A DNA stretch of 64,000 bases from Cricetomys ansorgei (GCA_026225945.1 JAMJFZ010003581.1:11396001-11460000), one strand, 5' to 3'. Shown: positions 21,420-33,415, counted from the first letter of the stretch. Notes: generated by a model not told the origin, from the letters alone. Program-made: numbers and translations.

Positions 21420-22480
21420 CTTCTAGTCTGGGCTGGGCCTCCTCCTACTGCTTTTGCTGTTTTTGAAAAGGATCAAAGGTTGTTTACTAAGGCGTGGCTC
21501 TTCAGTTGCCTTTCCCGACACAGTGCCTGGGTTCCCTCCTACAGAGCAGCCACATTCATTCCTAAGATCTCAGCGCCTCAGGGACCAGTTTGGCAATAGC
21601 TGTGAACAGGCAGCTTTCACCAACAGGTGTCCAAAGCCTAGATTACCTAGATTTTCCTAGGTAATTACTGAAGGGAATGATCTTTCTGTTTGCTTTGCCT
21701 GAGTGGCCTGCACTGGTCAACAGAGACCTATCAATTATTGAATTGAACAAATAAAAGCTTTCTGTAAAGTTTCCTACTTGGCTAGTACTTTGAGACTCAG
21801 TGCCTTCAGCTTGCTCCCGGACTGGAGAGAGGTGTTGTTCAGGCTTTTGCCTACGGTCACTACATCTGCTTTCTCAGAGCCACTCATTTGCTTTGTCGGC
21901 CTGAAGCTTGCTAGTGACTTACAAGTCCTTTTGGAGAAGGCATTAAATTGTTGGTGAGCTCTTGTCTTCTGTAATACCCACAGTGCTTTGCAAACAGCAC
22001 ATACCAAATGACTACGCTAATGTATAAACAAACGAACCACAAACAAGTTTTGCCCGAGTTTGGTTATTATTCTAAGTATCGAATCAGGGATGTTATAAAA
22101 ACCGTAGAGACTTGTGGGTTTAACAGGCTGTTATCAGAAGACAGTTCTTTAACTCTGTTTTTAAAGAAATAAGGTCACTATCCATTTAGAATTGGCCTAG
22201 GAGAGACAGACATAAGCCTCAAATATGTCTAATTTAAATCTAGTTCTAATTCAGTGTAATTTTCTCTCATTAAGAAGTCCAGGTCTCCACACAGGACTCC
22301 TGTGTCCCCTGCTGTGACAGGCATCCGGCCTTCTGCCATCTTCTAAGGCTTCCAATCTTCAGAATGTGGCTCCTCCATCAGGTGTGGGGGCACAATCCTG
22401 TCAGCATTCCTATCAACTGGAAAATGAAAGGATACACCCTCTGCTTTAAAGATACTCCCCTCATGATGCTTCTAGTATTT
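21420..22480. other. Unassigned DNA
   Basis: No recognised gene or repeat. Confidence 0.35.
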
Positions 22481-22516
22481 CTGTTTACACCTCAATGAAC
22501 GGAACCAAATTACATA

Positions 22517-22537
22517 GGATTCTGGGAAATGTAGTTT
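22517..22537 (-). promoter_or_regulatory. ZNF143/STAF-like motif
   Basis: The minus strand contains ACTACATTTCCCAGAATCC, matching the ACTACAnnTCCCAGAATGC ZNF143 element at nearly every core position. The flank 'ggaggcagccatgtccctg' recalls an ancient repeat that carries this motif, so it could be a repeat-borne site rather than a promoter. Confidence 0.4.
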
Positions 22538-22559
22538 CTACTGGAGGCAGCCATGTCCC

Positions 22560-24340
22560 TGTCCAGAATTTGGGAGTTCTGTTGCTAAGTTGATAGGCTA
22601 GCACAGGTATTAGAGACAGATAGGTGTTGGCCTTGTAGATGGATAAAATATGAACTCATTGCTCAACAGAGTTCTGACTGACCAGTCATAGCTTGGTTTC
22701 TGGCTTCTTCACTGGTTCTTCACATTGCTTTTAACCTTTGTTTTTTATTTCCTTTTCTCTAAAGGGTAGGACTACACCCCACCTTTCCATGTATACTTAC
22801 CAGTGGGATTGGGGTACCCTTGATTAGGTGCCCTGTCACCACGATTATCTATCGTCTCTAATACCTAATATCACTAATACATACGTCTGCTTTGTAACAT
22901 CTACCACATTAGAAACGGTAAGTTATTTACATTCTGATTTGCTTTATTGTACCCCACCCTCACCCTCAGGGCTATATTAGTCCTGTGAATCAGGGACATA
23001 GCTTCTTCGTGCCTGGAACCCCAGCATCAGATTAGTTAGTTTCTTACTATGTCCACCCCTCCCCCATGGAAAAACTCACTGTTTATTTGATTAAACAAAA
23101 ATAAAATAGTCTGCATAGGAATAATCTTGAAGTCCTAAGAGACATGAGCTTCGCCTTGAGGATCCCATCTCCTGGAAACTTCTCTAGCCTCTGTGGACCA
23201 CCGAGATATATTCAGAAGCTTGTTAGCTCATGCAAGAGGATTGGAACAATTCTCCGCTGCATCTTCACCTGCTCATTGCCTGCCATGCCTGCAACCTGCA
23301 ATATTCACATTTAAGATTTAAAGGCAAAAGGAAAGACAAAACAACACACACACACACACACATACACACAAAAGACAGAACATGGAGGTTTTGAGATTGA
23401 AAAAAAAAAAAGCTCTATGTTTCGTGGAATCAACAAATGAGCTTATGAATAGAACACTTTTCATTTTACAAGGAAGGTAATTGTTGACTAGCCTGGATTC
23501 TAGTCTCTTCAATCCATTAATTATCACGCATGGACTTTTCCTCAAACGTCCTGGTTTAGTCTCCTGCCTTAGTAAGGGCAGGGTACCTACTTTCTTGGAC
23601 AGCCAGAATCTCACCATGTCAGAAGGCCAGTGTTACATCTGTCATTGCGCACTGACCCAGTCTACATGTGCACAGCGAGAAGGGAGCCCTGTGGAGCCTG
23701 GGGACCCTGGGACGGGAAGTACTTGGAAAGCTGCTGTAAACACTAAGCTGGTTTTTGTTCCCCCCTTGACCCCAAAGTGGCATGTCAAAAAAAACTTTTT
23801 TTAAGCAGTTTGCTTCTGAGTTAGCAGAGAATCCTCTGCTATTTTATGCAGAAATTGTCATCCTTGCTTTGAAAGAAAAAAACAACTTTTTTATAAGTGT
23901 CAGTCACGTTATTGGGGTGTGACTGTCAATTCGCATCTGAGTTCAACAACTTTTTAAAAATAGCTGAGGGAAAAAATCATTTCTTGCTATCTCCGAGTTT
24001 AAACACTAGTGGTCCTACGCCAGTGTGTGGGGGGCAAGGAGGCGGGGGTTGAACTTTAGAACGTTCCCTGGGATGGCCCAGAAGCTTCCAGAATGTAGAG
24101 ATTTGGAGCTTTAAGTTGTTTTGAAAGCTGTGAATTTCAGTTTTCCTATAATACGAGGCTTCGATGGGCTGAGGAGACGGAGTCTTTACGTTTGTCAAAC
24201 CATAGAACTCTTTGGCGTTTGTTCAAGATTGTAACTTAATGATGCCTGTCTTGCATTTTTAAATCCTTAGTGCTTTAAATCCTTTAAAAAAAATTCCCCT
24301 AGAAATAGGAATTTTTCTTAAAGGTTTTCGAAGTACCACT
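22560..24340. other. Unassigned DNA with one (CA)n tract
   Basis: Apart from (CA)n at 23344-23370, no recognised feature. The 99- and 107-codon frames at 23318-23617 (-) and 23481-23804 (+) overlap each other and are unrecognised. Confidence 0.35.
23344..23370. repeat. (CA)n microsatellite
   Basis: CA dinucleotides with one TA interruption. Confidence 0.9.
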
Positions 24341-24370
24341 TACTTGTTACACATTTCCCAGGCTGGAGGC

Positions 24371-25415
24371 CATGTCCCACACCGTCGCCTCACTGTGTGT
24401 CCCACGCTGTGTGTCCCACGCTGTGTCCCACACTGTCTCCTCACTGTGTGTTCCACGCTGTGTGTCCCACGCTGTGTGTCCCACACTGTCCCCTCACCAT
24501 GGCCTTACTGTGTGTCCCACACTGTCCCCTCACTGTTGCCTCACTGTGTGTCCCACACCGTCGCCTCACTGTGTGTCCCACACTGTGTCCCACACTGTCC
24601 CCTCACTGTTGCCTCACTGTGTGTCCCACACCGTCGCCTCACTGTGTGTCCCACGCTGTGTGTCCCATGCTGTGTCCCACACTGTCTCCTCACTGTGTGT
24701 TCCACGCTGTGTGTCCCACGCTGTGTGTCCCACACTGTCCCCTCACTGTCGCCTCACTGTGTGTCCCACACTGTCCCCTCACCATGGCCTCACTGTGTGT
24801 CCCACGCTGTGTGTCCCACGCTGTGTCCCACACTGTCTCCTCACTGTGTGTTCCACGCTGTGTGTTCCACGCTGTCCCCTCACCATGGCCTCACTGTGTG
24901 TCCCATGCTGTCGCCTCACTGTGTGTCCCATGCTGTCTCCTGTCGTCTCACTGTGTGTCCCACACTGTCCCCTCACCATGGCCTCACTGTATGTCCCACA
25001 CTGTCTCCTGTCGCCTGTGTGTCCCACACTGCCCCCTCACCATGGCCTTACTGTGTGTCCCACACTGCCCCCTCACCATGGCCTCACTGTGTGTCCCACA
25101 CTGCCCCCTCACCATGGCCTCACTGTGTGTCCCACACTGCCCCCTCACCATGGCCTCACTGTGTGTCCCACACTGCCCCCTCACCATGGCCTCACTGTGT
25201 GTCCCACACTGCCCCCTCACCATGGCCTCACTGTGTGTCCCACACTGCCCCCTCACCATGGCCTCACTGTGTGTCCCACACTGTCTCCTGTCGCCTCACT
25301 GTGTGTCCCACACTGTCCCCTCACCATGGCCTCACTGTGTGTCCCATGCTGTCGCCTCACTGTGTGTCCCACACTGTCCCCTCACCATGGCCTCACTGTG
25401 TGTCCCACGCTGTCA
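24371..25415. repeat. GTGTGTCCCAC minisatellite, 36-bp core unit
   Basis: About 1 kb of tandem repeats. The right part (25010-25275) is a regular 36-bp unit with an NcoI-type CCATGG at exact 36-bp steps (25040, 25076, 25112, 25148, 25184, 25220, 25256). The left part mixes shorter variants, and one larger block recurs near 24401, 24650 and 24801. Because 36 is a multiple of three and the unit has no stop, all three + frames stay open for about 360-380 codons. That is not evidence of a gene. The unique sequence resumes at about 25416. Confidence 0.95.
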
Positions 25416-25429
25416 CCTTCTGCCTTTAG

Positions 25430-26875
25430 AACAGAGGAAAGTTCACACACCTTGGCTTTGGAAGTCAAGATGAAAGAATGTGGAGGCGAAATGTACGAAG
25501 TGAGAAGCTTGAATTTTAAATGAAGCCAGTCCTCTTCCACACTGTTCCCAAAATAATTTTGTCTTCTAGAGAAATTTAGTCATCAAAGTCTAAACACAAA
25601 TCAGGAGTCAAGGCTAAAATTTTCTCCATTTAAAAATACTACCTCCCAGTGCGTTTCAGCAGCTAGCACTTCAGATGGCATTGGTGCTCTTTAAGGCACA
25701 CACCCATCTCTTCCGGTTATGAAAGCGCCTGAGGACTATTCTTAGAAGCTTTAAGGGACTTCTGAGTCAATGGGGACCCGAGACTTTCCTGCAAGCTGGC
25801 TGTCAATCAGTACACTTGCTGGCTACTTGATGCTCAGGGTGACACCATGGAGGAGGAAGGCAAGCAGTGAACCAATGGAGCTGGGCTTCATCTGGGGTAG
25901 TGGGGGTGGGGAAGCAGTTCTGGGAGCAGCGACAGGATGCAGGCCGTGCCATGGCTGCAAAGATGCCTCCCACTGGATAAATCTGCTTTCAGCTTAGACC
26001 CCAAGGAGAAAGTGACACTTCCAATCGTATCCGTGGTAAACAGCCCCTCTTTTTGCCCTGTCTTAGTGACAGACCTCACTCAGCTCTAGTGACAGTCTTC
26101 AGAGTAGCGGCGAGAGAGCCCAGCATGAAGGCGTATCATTCCAGAAGGAGGGATAAGACAGAGAACCGGGTCTGGCAGGCAGAGATGATCACGGCAGCAA
26201 ACTCTCCTGGACAACACCGTCCAGTTCTGCTCTGCTGAGGGAAATGAGGACGTCATCGGGACGGAGGCTGAGGAGGCAGGGGAGGCCTGTTTCCTGGAGC
26301 ACACAAAGTCGGTGCTTTTGGAAATGGAGGGCCTTTAGCAGAACTGGGTGCATGTCGATGGTTACTGGCCAATGTCACAAGAGAAAGCAATTTATATAAT
26401 TTAGAGACATTTACAGAGAAACCCTCCAGAAGAGCTCACGAGCGTTTGATACTGCTGTATCAGCCAAATGTGGTCCCGGATCCCTGTCATTTCTCTTGGA
26501 CTAGCCATCGTTTTTAGTTGAGGGTAAATAGAAAACAGGAGAGACACAAAGCTGAGATACAGAAGCCGTGAGTCCATCGAATTGTGTGCTCGGCCAAAGT
26601 GGGCACTCAGAAGTAAAGCAAACGGCAGGCACGAGCCCAAGGAACAGTATATTCTTCTAGCTCAGTAAACTACCATTTCCATCGTCTGAGTGTGTGCTGT
26701 AGTCCTGGGTTCTCATGTCATCTTCTTCCAGAGCTGTAAGGCAGCTTGGGTTGAAACAGTAAGAAAACCCGTGAGAGATAAACATCTCCCCGTGGGACCG
26801 CCTAGAGGAAACCAGGCTATCGCTCAGGTAGGTTGGCATTTAGGAGTTAAAGTGAGGATAGATGTGGCAAGGCTT
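25430..26875. other. Unassigned DNA
   Basis: No recognised gene or repeat. Open frames are short and overlap on both strands. Confidence 0.35.
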
Positions 26876-26894
26876 AAGGAGCAGAGACTGAATG

Positions 26895-27012
26895 CGCAAA
26901 ACAGTAGACTTAGGTTGGGAGATACGAGTCTGGATCTCCTTCTGCCTCTTGCCCAGCTGAGGAAACGCATTCTTCCCAGGCCTTCACATTCTTATTTGTA
27001 AAATGAAAAAAG
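26895..27012 (+). mobile_element. MIR-like SINE
   Basis: 'ggttgggagatacgagtctgga' and 'cttatttgtaaaatgaaaaaag' fit the order of MIR: core, then the 'catctgtaaaatggg' end. Diverged. Confidence 0.45.
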
Positions 27013-27334
27013 AAACAACAAAACTTTCTATTTTCATGAATCGATTCTAAGTGAAAAACTGTCTGAGAGAGAAAGTTGTGAGGAGATGCTAGAAAAACCA
27101 ACGTTCTAGAACAGGGCCTCCGTAAGTGCCTATCAGATGAACTTTTGGCTTTGTGGGTCACGAACTTCCTCTAGCAAGTACTTGACTCTGCTGCTGTTAC
27201 AGCACAAAAGAAGCCGTATGCAGTATGTAAGTGAATTTCTTCAGTAAAACTCATTTGCAAAACCAGGAAGTGGGCCGGCTCCGACTCAGGAGACAACTGT
27301 CAACCTCTGAACTAGAGGCCCAGTGAATCCTCAC

Positions 27335-27460
27335 CATCTCGCTAGGTGACATGGTGCAACTTATTTCCAGTTCCCCAGGCCTCTCTTTCTAAGTTTGTCT
27401 AGTACCACAGAGCTCTCCCGTGTCTCCTCAATGATACTGATGTGACACGTGGAAGAATGA
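27335..27460 (+). mobile_element. MIR-like SINE fragment
   Basis: 'ctaggtgacatggtgcaacttatttccagttccccaggcctc' follows the MIR 'tgtgaccttgggcaagttacttaacctc' segment. Confidence 0.35.
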
Positions 27461-27584
27461 GGAACCTTGTTAAAACAAAAGAGTTTTAAGGAATAACGTT
27501 TGGAATCACAAGAAGTTATAGCGGTACATGAGATAAATGAGCTGAGTTACAACTGGTATATGGTGGGATGAAGGTACCCCGTGT

Positions 27585-27957
27585 CTTATTCCTGTTCTAT
27601 TGTCCGCAAAACACCATGACCAAAGCAACGTATAAAATAAAGCATTTAATTCAGGGCCCGCGGTTCCTAAGGGTTAGATTTCATGAACATCATGAACATC
27701 AAGGTAAGGAACATGGCAGCAGGCACGGAGAGCTGGCACCGGAGCAATAGCTGACTGCTTACATCTCATCCACAAGCCCAAGGCAGAGAGATAACAGGGA
27801 ATGGTGTGGGCTTTTGAAACCTCAAAGCCCATCCCCAATGACCCACCTCTTCCAACAAGGCCACACCCCCTAATCCTTCCCAAATAGTTCCACCAAATAG
27901 AGACCAAGCATTCAAATATGTGAGCCTATGGGGGTCATCCTCATGTAAACCACCACA
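27585..27957 (-). mobile_element. MaLR-like LTR, antisense
   Basis: 'caaaacaccatgaccaaagcaacg', 'aacaaggccacaccccctaatccttcccaaatag' and 'catgtaaaccaccaca' are the reverse complement of the repeat family seen sense at 29467 and 52756. Confidence 0.6.
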
Positions 27958-28062
27958 CATGGGTACCTGTTCGTGTGTGCACATGTGAAAGCAGTGTGTA
28001 TGCATGCATGTACAGGCATATGCCATCAACATTGGGTGTCTTCCATTGATAGCCACTTTATT

Positions 28063-28245
28063 TATTTATTCATTTATTTATTTACAGACGTGGTCTCTGA
28101 CGGAGTCTAGAGCTCACCAATGGCAAGAGTAGTAGGCCAGGGCTCTCTGGGGATGTGCTTGTGTCTGCCTCCTCCAGCATGGGTGCTATAACCCATTGTG
28201 CCAGACTTTCCTATTGTGGTAGGGACCTACTGAGCCATCTCCCCA
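28063..28245 (-). mobile_element. Long tRNA-headed SINE, antisense
   Basis: It begins with (TTTA)n at 28063-28084, then a decayed 'gtctctgacggagtctagagctc' body, and ends 'cctactgagccatctccccatc', the antisense tRNA head. Confidence 0.5.
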
Positions 28246-28278
28246 TCTCCTAAGATGAAAATAAAACAAAGACTTGAA

Positions 28279-28362
28279 GGGCTGGAGATGAAGATCACTG
28301 GGAGAGTATTTGTGTAGTATGAACAAGGTCCTCGGTCCAATACAAATACTGGAAAAATAATT
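28279..28362 (+). mobile_element. ID-like SINE
   Basis: 'gggctggagatgaagatcactgggagagtatttgtgtagtatgaac' resembles the ID/tRNA-Ala head. Short and old. Confidence 0.5.
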
Positions 28363-28394
28363 TCTAAGTAGGCGAATTGGTAATCTCATACTTG

Positions 28395-28515
28395 TTTATA
28401 AGATAAAGAGACTAGGACTCAGAAAGGCTTAGGTGTCTACTCAAAGTCACATAAGTCATATGAGTGGCAAAGAATAAACTTGAACTTGATTTCTGCCCTC
28501 TGCTCACTGAGCTAG
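28395..28515 (-). mobile_element. MIR-like SINE, antisense
   Basis: 'agataaagagactaggactcagaaaggctt' and 'caaagtcacataag' are the antisense of the MIR 'gacttgctcaaggtc' region, ending near 'ctgctcactgagct'. Confidence 0.5.
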
Positions 28516-28529
28516 ATAGTCAGGAGCTC

Positions 28530-28915
28530 TGGACACATGGCTCAGGAAGAAAGAGTAAAGAAAGCCAAAGCATATAAGGGTTTAATGCTCTCTGACAGTG
28601 ACTGTTTCCACAGTCTCCCTTTTCTCTCACAGTGCCCTTTCTTTTCCTTACTTCCAAGGACCTATTTGCTGACTCATTCTCTGAGAGCTGTTTCTCTAGC
28701 AGCTGGACCATCTGCTAGAACCCCACACCCACATATACACATTTCCTGCAAGAGGACTCTAGCAAACCAAAATAAGAGGAACCCCTATGCCCATCAAAAT
28801 CACAGTGACTCAAGAGGAACCAAGGAAGGGTGACCGACGGGACCCATTTATCTGGGATAGTCTTGGTTTCAGTAATAGCTGCTCAGTCCTGAGAAAACCA
28901 CAGAGGATTAGTTAC
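28530..28915. other. Unassigned DNA
   Basis: A 98-codon + frame (28537-28833) is unrecognised. No repeat recognised. Confidence 0.3.
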
Positions 28916-28917
28916 CA

Positions 28918-29320
28918 TGATAGTTAATTCTGGGTGTCAATCTGACTGGACTAAGGAATACTCAGAAAACTGACAAGGCATAATTCGGGGATACAGACTG
29001 TCAGGAGTCTGAGTTCACTTAGCAGGAAAGGTGTGTCCTCTATATGCACGGGTACTAGCGTAGCAATGGGTGGGTGGGGGTGGCACAGAGGGGTGAATTG
29101 ATGCTTTCCCTCTTGTAGCTGGGATCTACTCTTTTCCTCCTACCTCTATACATCAGAACTACGTTCCCAGATTCCGTTATACTCCAGTAGCCCCCTGACA
29201 TCTGGATTTTCATGCTTTTAGGTTTAGACTGGGAATCCTTGGGTCTCTGCCTTGTAGGCAGACTAACATAGGACTTCTCAGCCTCTATGATCATGTGAAC
29301 AACTCTCCTAATGAGTTGCC
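28918..29320 (+). mobile_element. Old LTR-like repeat ending in TCTA microsatellite
   Basis: It opens 'tgatagttaattctgggtgtcaatctgactgga' and ends 'ttctcagcctctatgatcatgtgaac', followed by (TCTA)n. This is the order of a common old mammalian repeat that typically has such a microsatellite at that point. Confidence 0.5.
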
Positions 29321-29327
29321 CCTCCTA

Positions 29328-29452
29328 TCTATCTATCATCTATCTATCTATCATCTATCTATCATCAATCTATCATCAATCTATCATCTATCTATCATCT
29401 ATCATCAATCTATCATCAATCTATCTATCATCTATCTATCTACCTATCTTCT
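29328..29452. repeat. (TCTA)n / TCATCTA microsatellite
   Basis: TCTA units with regular CATC/CAATC interruptions give a compound repeat. Confidence 0.95.
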
Positions 29453-29466
29453 TTCTCTGTACTATT

Positions 29467-29815
29467 GTGATGGTTTAGATGAGAATGGTCTTTGTAGGCT
29501 CATGTGTCTAAACACTTGGTCCTCAGTTGGGGGAACTGTTTGAGAAGGATTAGGAGGTGTGGCTTTGTTGGAGGAGGTGCACCTCTGGGAATGAGCTTGA
29601 GGTTTCAAAAGATTTGTGCCGTCCCCAGTGTGCTCTCTGTGTCCCGCTTGTGGCTCAAGATGTGAGCTCTCAAATGATCCTGCCACCGTGACTTTGCTCT
29701 GGTGTCAGGACCAACCCTCTGAAACATAAGCCCCAAATTAAAAGCTTTCTTTTATAGGCTGCCTTGGTCATGACGTTTTTACAACAGCTGTAGGAAAGTA
29801 ACTAAGACAACTATA
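29467..29815 (+). mobile_element. MaLR-like LTR
   Basis: 'tgtgatggtttagatgagaatgg', 'aaggattaggaggtgtggctttgttggaggagg' and 'gccttggtcatgacg' with an end 'gaaagtaactaagaca'. About 350 bp, same family as 52756-53072 and antisense at 27585. Confidence 0.65.
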
Positions 29816-30129
29816 TTCTATAGATTCTGTCTCTTTGGAGAACTGTGACCTACACAGCCACCCTGTGAGTCAGATAATGTTGCACTGTCCTTCTTACTTT
29901 CCTCTTTAATATTATGCTGGTCCAAGGTGGCTCCAAATTGCTTCAAGAATGTGGGTCCCTGCTTCCTGGTCCTTCCTTTGGGTAGCCAAGTTGTTGGCCC
30001 AGCCTCAAAGAGGAATGCGCAGTTAGGAACCATCCAGGGTCTGAGCGGGTCTTGAGCAGAGGCTTGAGAGTGACGAAAGACAGACTTCTCGGGAGGCAGT
30101 GTCAGTGAACAGCTCATTTTACTGAAGTA

Positions 30130-30205
30130 AAGGATATATACACACACACACATATATACATATGTACATATGTATACATATATGTATATACATACATATA
30201 TACGG
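30130..30205. repeat. CA/TA palindromic tract
   Basis: Alternating CA and TATA with several self-complementary TACATATGTA blocks. Confidence 0.9.
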
Positions 30206-30209
30206 TAGA

Positions 30210-30590
30210 GGGAAAAAGGGAAATGCGTTATGTGGCGGCATGTTATTGGCTAGAGCAGTGGTATTGAGAAAGCTCTATTTGCATTCAGCAGAAGTTTGCA
30301 GGGGCCAGTGGAAGAGATCTTATAAGGTCATATAGGGAGAGAGGAAGTCTAGTCCAGGGTTCTCCAGTTGCCGTGGTCAGATAAACATTAACCAGGCCAT
30401 ATACCTTGGAGAGGCAGGATTTTATCAGGTACTATGTGACATAAGGCATAGCAGCACTTAGAGGAGCTTTGGTAGCTGTTAATGGTAGCTGGGGTCTGAC
30501 AGAGTAAGTAAAGAGAAGCAGCCAAACACCTTCCACTCTCAGGGTGAGAAATCCAAGCTTCGAAGCATGTTTCAACCCCTCTCTTAGCTC
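30210..30590. other. Unassigned DNA, possibly LTR-derived
   Basis: No confident identity. The 30340-30590 part has a weak resemblance to an antisense LTR. Confidence 0.25.
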
Positions 30591-30599
30591 TAGGCCAGC

Positions 30600-31020
30600 C
30601 CCACACAAGAAGTAGACTCTATTCTCCCTCGCCTTGAGTGTGAACAGTCTGGTGACTGCATGTAGTGCAGAAGGATATTGTGGCTCAGGTCTTATGTCAC
30701 ACGTCCTGTCTGTTGTCTTACTTTCTCTCTGGTCCCTGAGCCACCATAGACAAGTACAACAGTGCTGGGACTTCCAAGCTGAATCTACACATATGGCCAC
30801 TCCCATCAGCCCCAGTGGGGCCCAGCTTTCCGTTCACCCCACAGTATCAAACATGAGTGAAGCTTCCGGATGCCCCAGAGCAGCCCACACATCCGCTGAG
30901 GTCTCCTAGCGATCCATAGGAGAATCCCTCAGTCAAATGTATTATTAGAATGCATAATAAAACGTTTGTGTAAGCCGCCTGGTTCTAAGGTAGTCGGCTA
31001 TGCCAAGAGGCGATGGAGAC
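30600..31020 (+). mobile_element. MLT1-like LTR
   Basis: 'ctgagccaccatagacaagtacaacagtgctgg' in the middle and 'gcataataaaacgtttgtgtaagccgcctggttctaagg' at the end match the typical MLT1 3' end ('aataataaa...ttaagccactaagtt'). Diverged. Confidence 0.55.
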
Positions 31021-31024
31021 AAAT

Positions 31025-32755
31025 GCTCTAAACCTGGCCTAAATAAAACACTCTCAGCTTTTCTGTCCACTGCTGTAAACAGGAGGTTATCTTCCAACAG
31101 GTGTCCTGCCAGTTCTGGATAACCCTACAGCTCTTCTGGATGGGCAAAGGGTGCAGGTGAACTGAGACATGGCCATTACCTTCATCTGTTTTTACCCCGA
31201 CACCTCGGTGTGCCATGTTGGCGTATTTCCGTCTCCATGAATTGCAAGCTCAGTGCTATGTGCTTCATGGACTTCTTGATATCCTCACCATGCACTCCAG
31301 CCTGGGGCAGGTTTTTTCACAGTGACAGATCGCATACCTTAGGCCATCATCTTCACAGAATGGACTCTCATGCATCATCACCACATCTATCTGGAGCAGT
31401 GAAGGGTTGACCGCTTCTTTCCAGTTTGGCTCAATAATTGAAATAATTGAACCGCAGGTTCCTTAGGGCGATGCTGTGTCTTTAGTGTCCTTGGGCACTT
31501 GGGGTGGATGGATACATTGTACTTTAGCCTTTCCCTGTCTTTGGGCGGAGCGGTTCTTAGCCGAGATCAGCATCTGGATTTAGCAGGGGAATTGAAAAGT
31601 AGAAAGGGGGGGTAACAGGGCTTTGGATCATTTTGAAAGTTTGCGACTTTCATTTCTCCCTGTGCTTTTGCTTCTGATTCTTCTGCTGCTTCAAACTTTT
31701 GAAAGTCCCTGCATCGTGAGAAGGGAAATGGTGTCGTCGGGAGTGTTTGTCTGCCGTGTGTTGGGATGCAGGAGGAAAGGCCAGAAAGGAGGTTCGCAGT
31801 CAGCTATTCGGAAAAATGGCCTCAGGAGATGGTGGACACGGTGGGGTGGGAAGAGGCTATGGAAAGCAAGAAGCAGAAGAAGGTGGCGTAGATGTGATGG
31901 GTTTAGGATAGAGACCTAAGTCCCCAACTTCCCAGACAAGCTCTCTAGACACACGTCTTGTTATGAAAGTCAAGATCTGCGCATGCTCATCTCCCTGTCT
32001 TCTTCAAACTGTTGAAAACACACAGAACTGCCAGGGGAAGTGACCCCCAGCGGTGCGGAGAGAGGGGGCTAACTTACCATCCTGAGCGTTACTGATGAAT
32101 CTCCGCGTGGCAGACGGTAAAGGGGACACAGTGACAGGTAAACATATGGCGCAGCCCTTAGCGGCCAGAGCGGAGGCTGCCACCCAGCCTGAGCTGCAGG
32201 ATGCTGAACTTGTGGAGTTAAGCAGACAGAGCTGGCATCTAGAGACGGTGACCTGTGCAGAAGTGCCTGATGGAAGACTGATCCCACTCACCTCCCACGC
32301 ATAGCTGTTCCCCTAGCCTAGCCTTGAGCTAGGCAGCCATGAGCCCAGCTATAGGCCAAAACCTGAGAGCTGGACCTTCCCAAGATATTGCATCCCGTTA
32401 GCTGTCTGGGGAGACGGTGAGAGGTCCCACAGTGGAGCACTCGTGGTAATTCTGTCTTGGCTCTTCAGGAACCATGGGTAGGATAGCTGGCCTGCAGTCT
32501 AACATCTGTTGTGTGAGTTTGTCTGGAGAGATATGAGTGAATACCTATTTTCTCCAGACAGAGCAGTGACAGACCAAAGCCACAATCCCACGCAGGTGTG
32601 CCTGCTGAGCCGTGGGTGTATCGGGGTTACTTTTAGGAGCATTGGTGGCTCCGTTGAATGTGAGAAGGCCGCCTCAGCACAGGTGAAAACTGCATCCCTT
32701 GAGCTCCCCAAGAGTCTCCACGCCCCCAGCAATTGCTCACTGCTTCTATAACCTC
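31025..32755. other. Unassigned, locally GC-rich DNA
   Basis: No recognised repeat or gene. A 69-codon + frame (32095-32304) and a 95-codon minus frame (32004-32291) overlap, so neither is credited. Confidence 0.3.
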
Positions 32756-32757
32756 AG

Positions 32758-32777
32758 CGGGGTGGGGGTGGGGGGTC
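32758..32777 (+). other. G-quadruplex-prone run
   Basis: Four or more G-runs of three or longer in about 20 bases. Confidence 0.7.
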
Positions 32778-32840
32778 GAGAAATTAAATTTTCTGGAGCT
32801 GGCTGAATCACACGAGCACCCGCCCCAAACTCCGGGGCTG

Positions 32841-32889
32841 CGGTGGGACAGGGGTGGGGACGTGTGGGGGGGTGGGGGGTGGGGGGGGA
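32841..32889 (+). other. G-quadruplex-prone tract
   Basis: A 49-bp stretch dominated by G-runs of four to eight, separated by single T or short linkers. Confidence 0.8.
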
Positions 32890-33158
32890 TGTGTCATGTG
32901 TCAATCTAGAGTAAACAGCTCCTGGGGCATCCAGAAGCACAGTTGTCTCCTGTGCCTCAGACCTGCCTGGAAATGCCTCTCAGGGAAAACACCTACAGAA
33001 CTGAAGCGGAAATGGCCCACCAATGGCATGAGTCTGCCCGCCCCTTTATGTTTTAGGATGGATGGAGAAGCTACAGCTCCCAGGTATTTGCAAGAAGCGA
33101 TGTTCTCAAGAAAAAAGGTGCAGAGAGAAAAAAGAGAGAAAAATTACAGTAGATATGA

Positions 33159-33220
33159 ATAGATATATATAGGTACAGATATACATATATATATACATAT
33201 ATATATGTATGTATATATCA
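33159..33220. repeat. (TA)n / palindromic AT tract
   Basis: TATA-rich run with self-complementary segments. Confidence 0.9.
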
Positions 33221-33415
33221 CTGAGGGGACATTTGCAAAGGAAAAGGCAATGGGGAATGAGAAGGAGGTCTTTGCAATTAAAAATGTTGGATAGACATCA
33301 AAGTGAATAATGATGGCGATGGGATAGAATTTATGGGTAAAAATCCATGAATTTGTATAGTCTTTAAATAAACAGAAAGAGAGATTGATAGATCTAGAGG
33401 CAGAGTTAGATAGAT

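Noticed and set aside
24344..25523. Three overlapping 358-383-codon open frames with regular 12-residue repeats
   Set aside because: The 36-bp unit has no stop in any + frame, so openness is expected; the frames are equally open and contain no domain.
32095..32304. 69-codon + frame in GC-rich DNA
   Set aside because: A longer minus-strand frame overlaps it, there are no clear splice sites, and I recognise no protein; kept only as a place to check.
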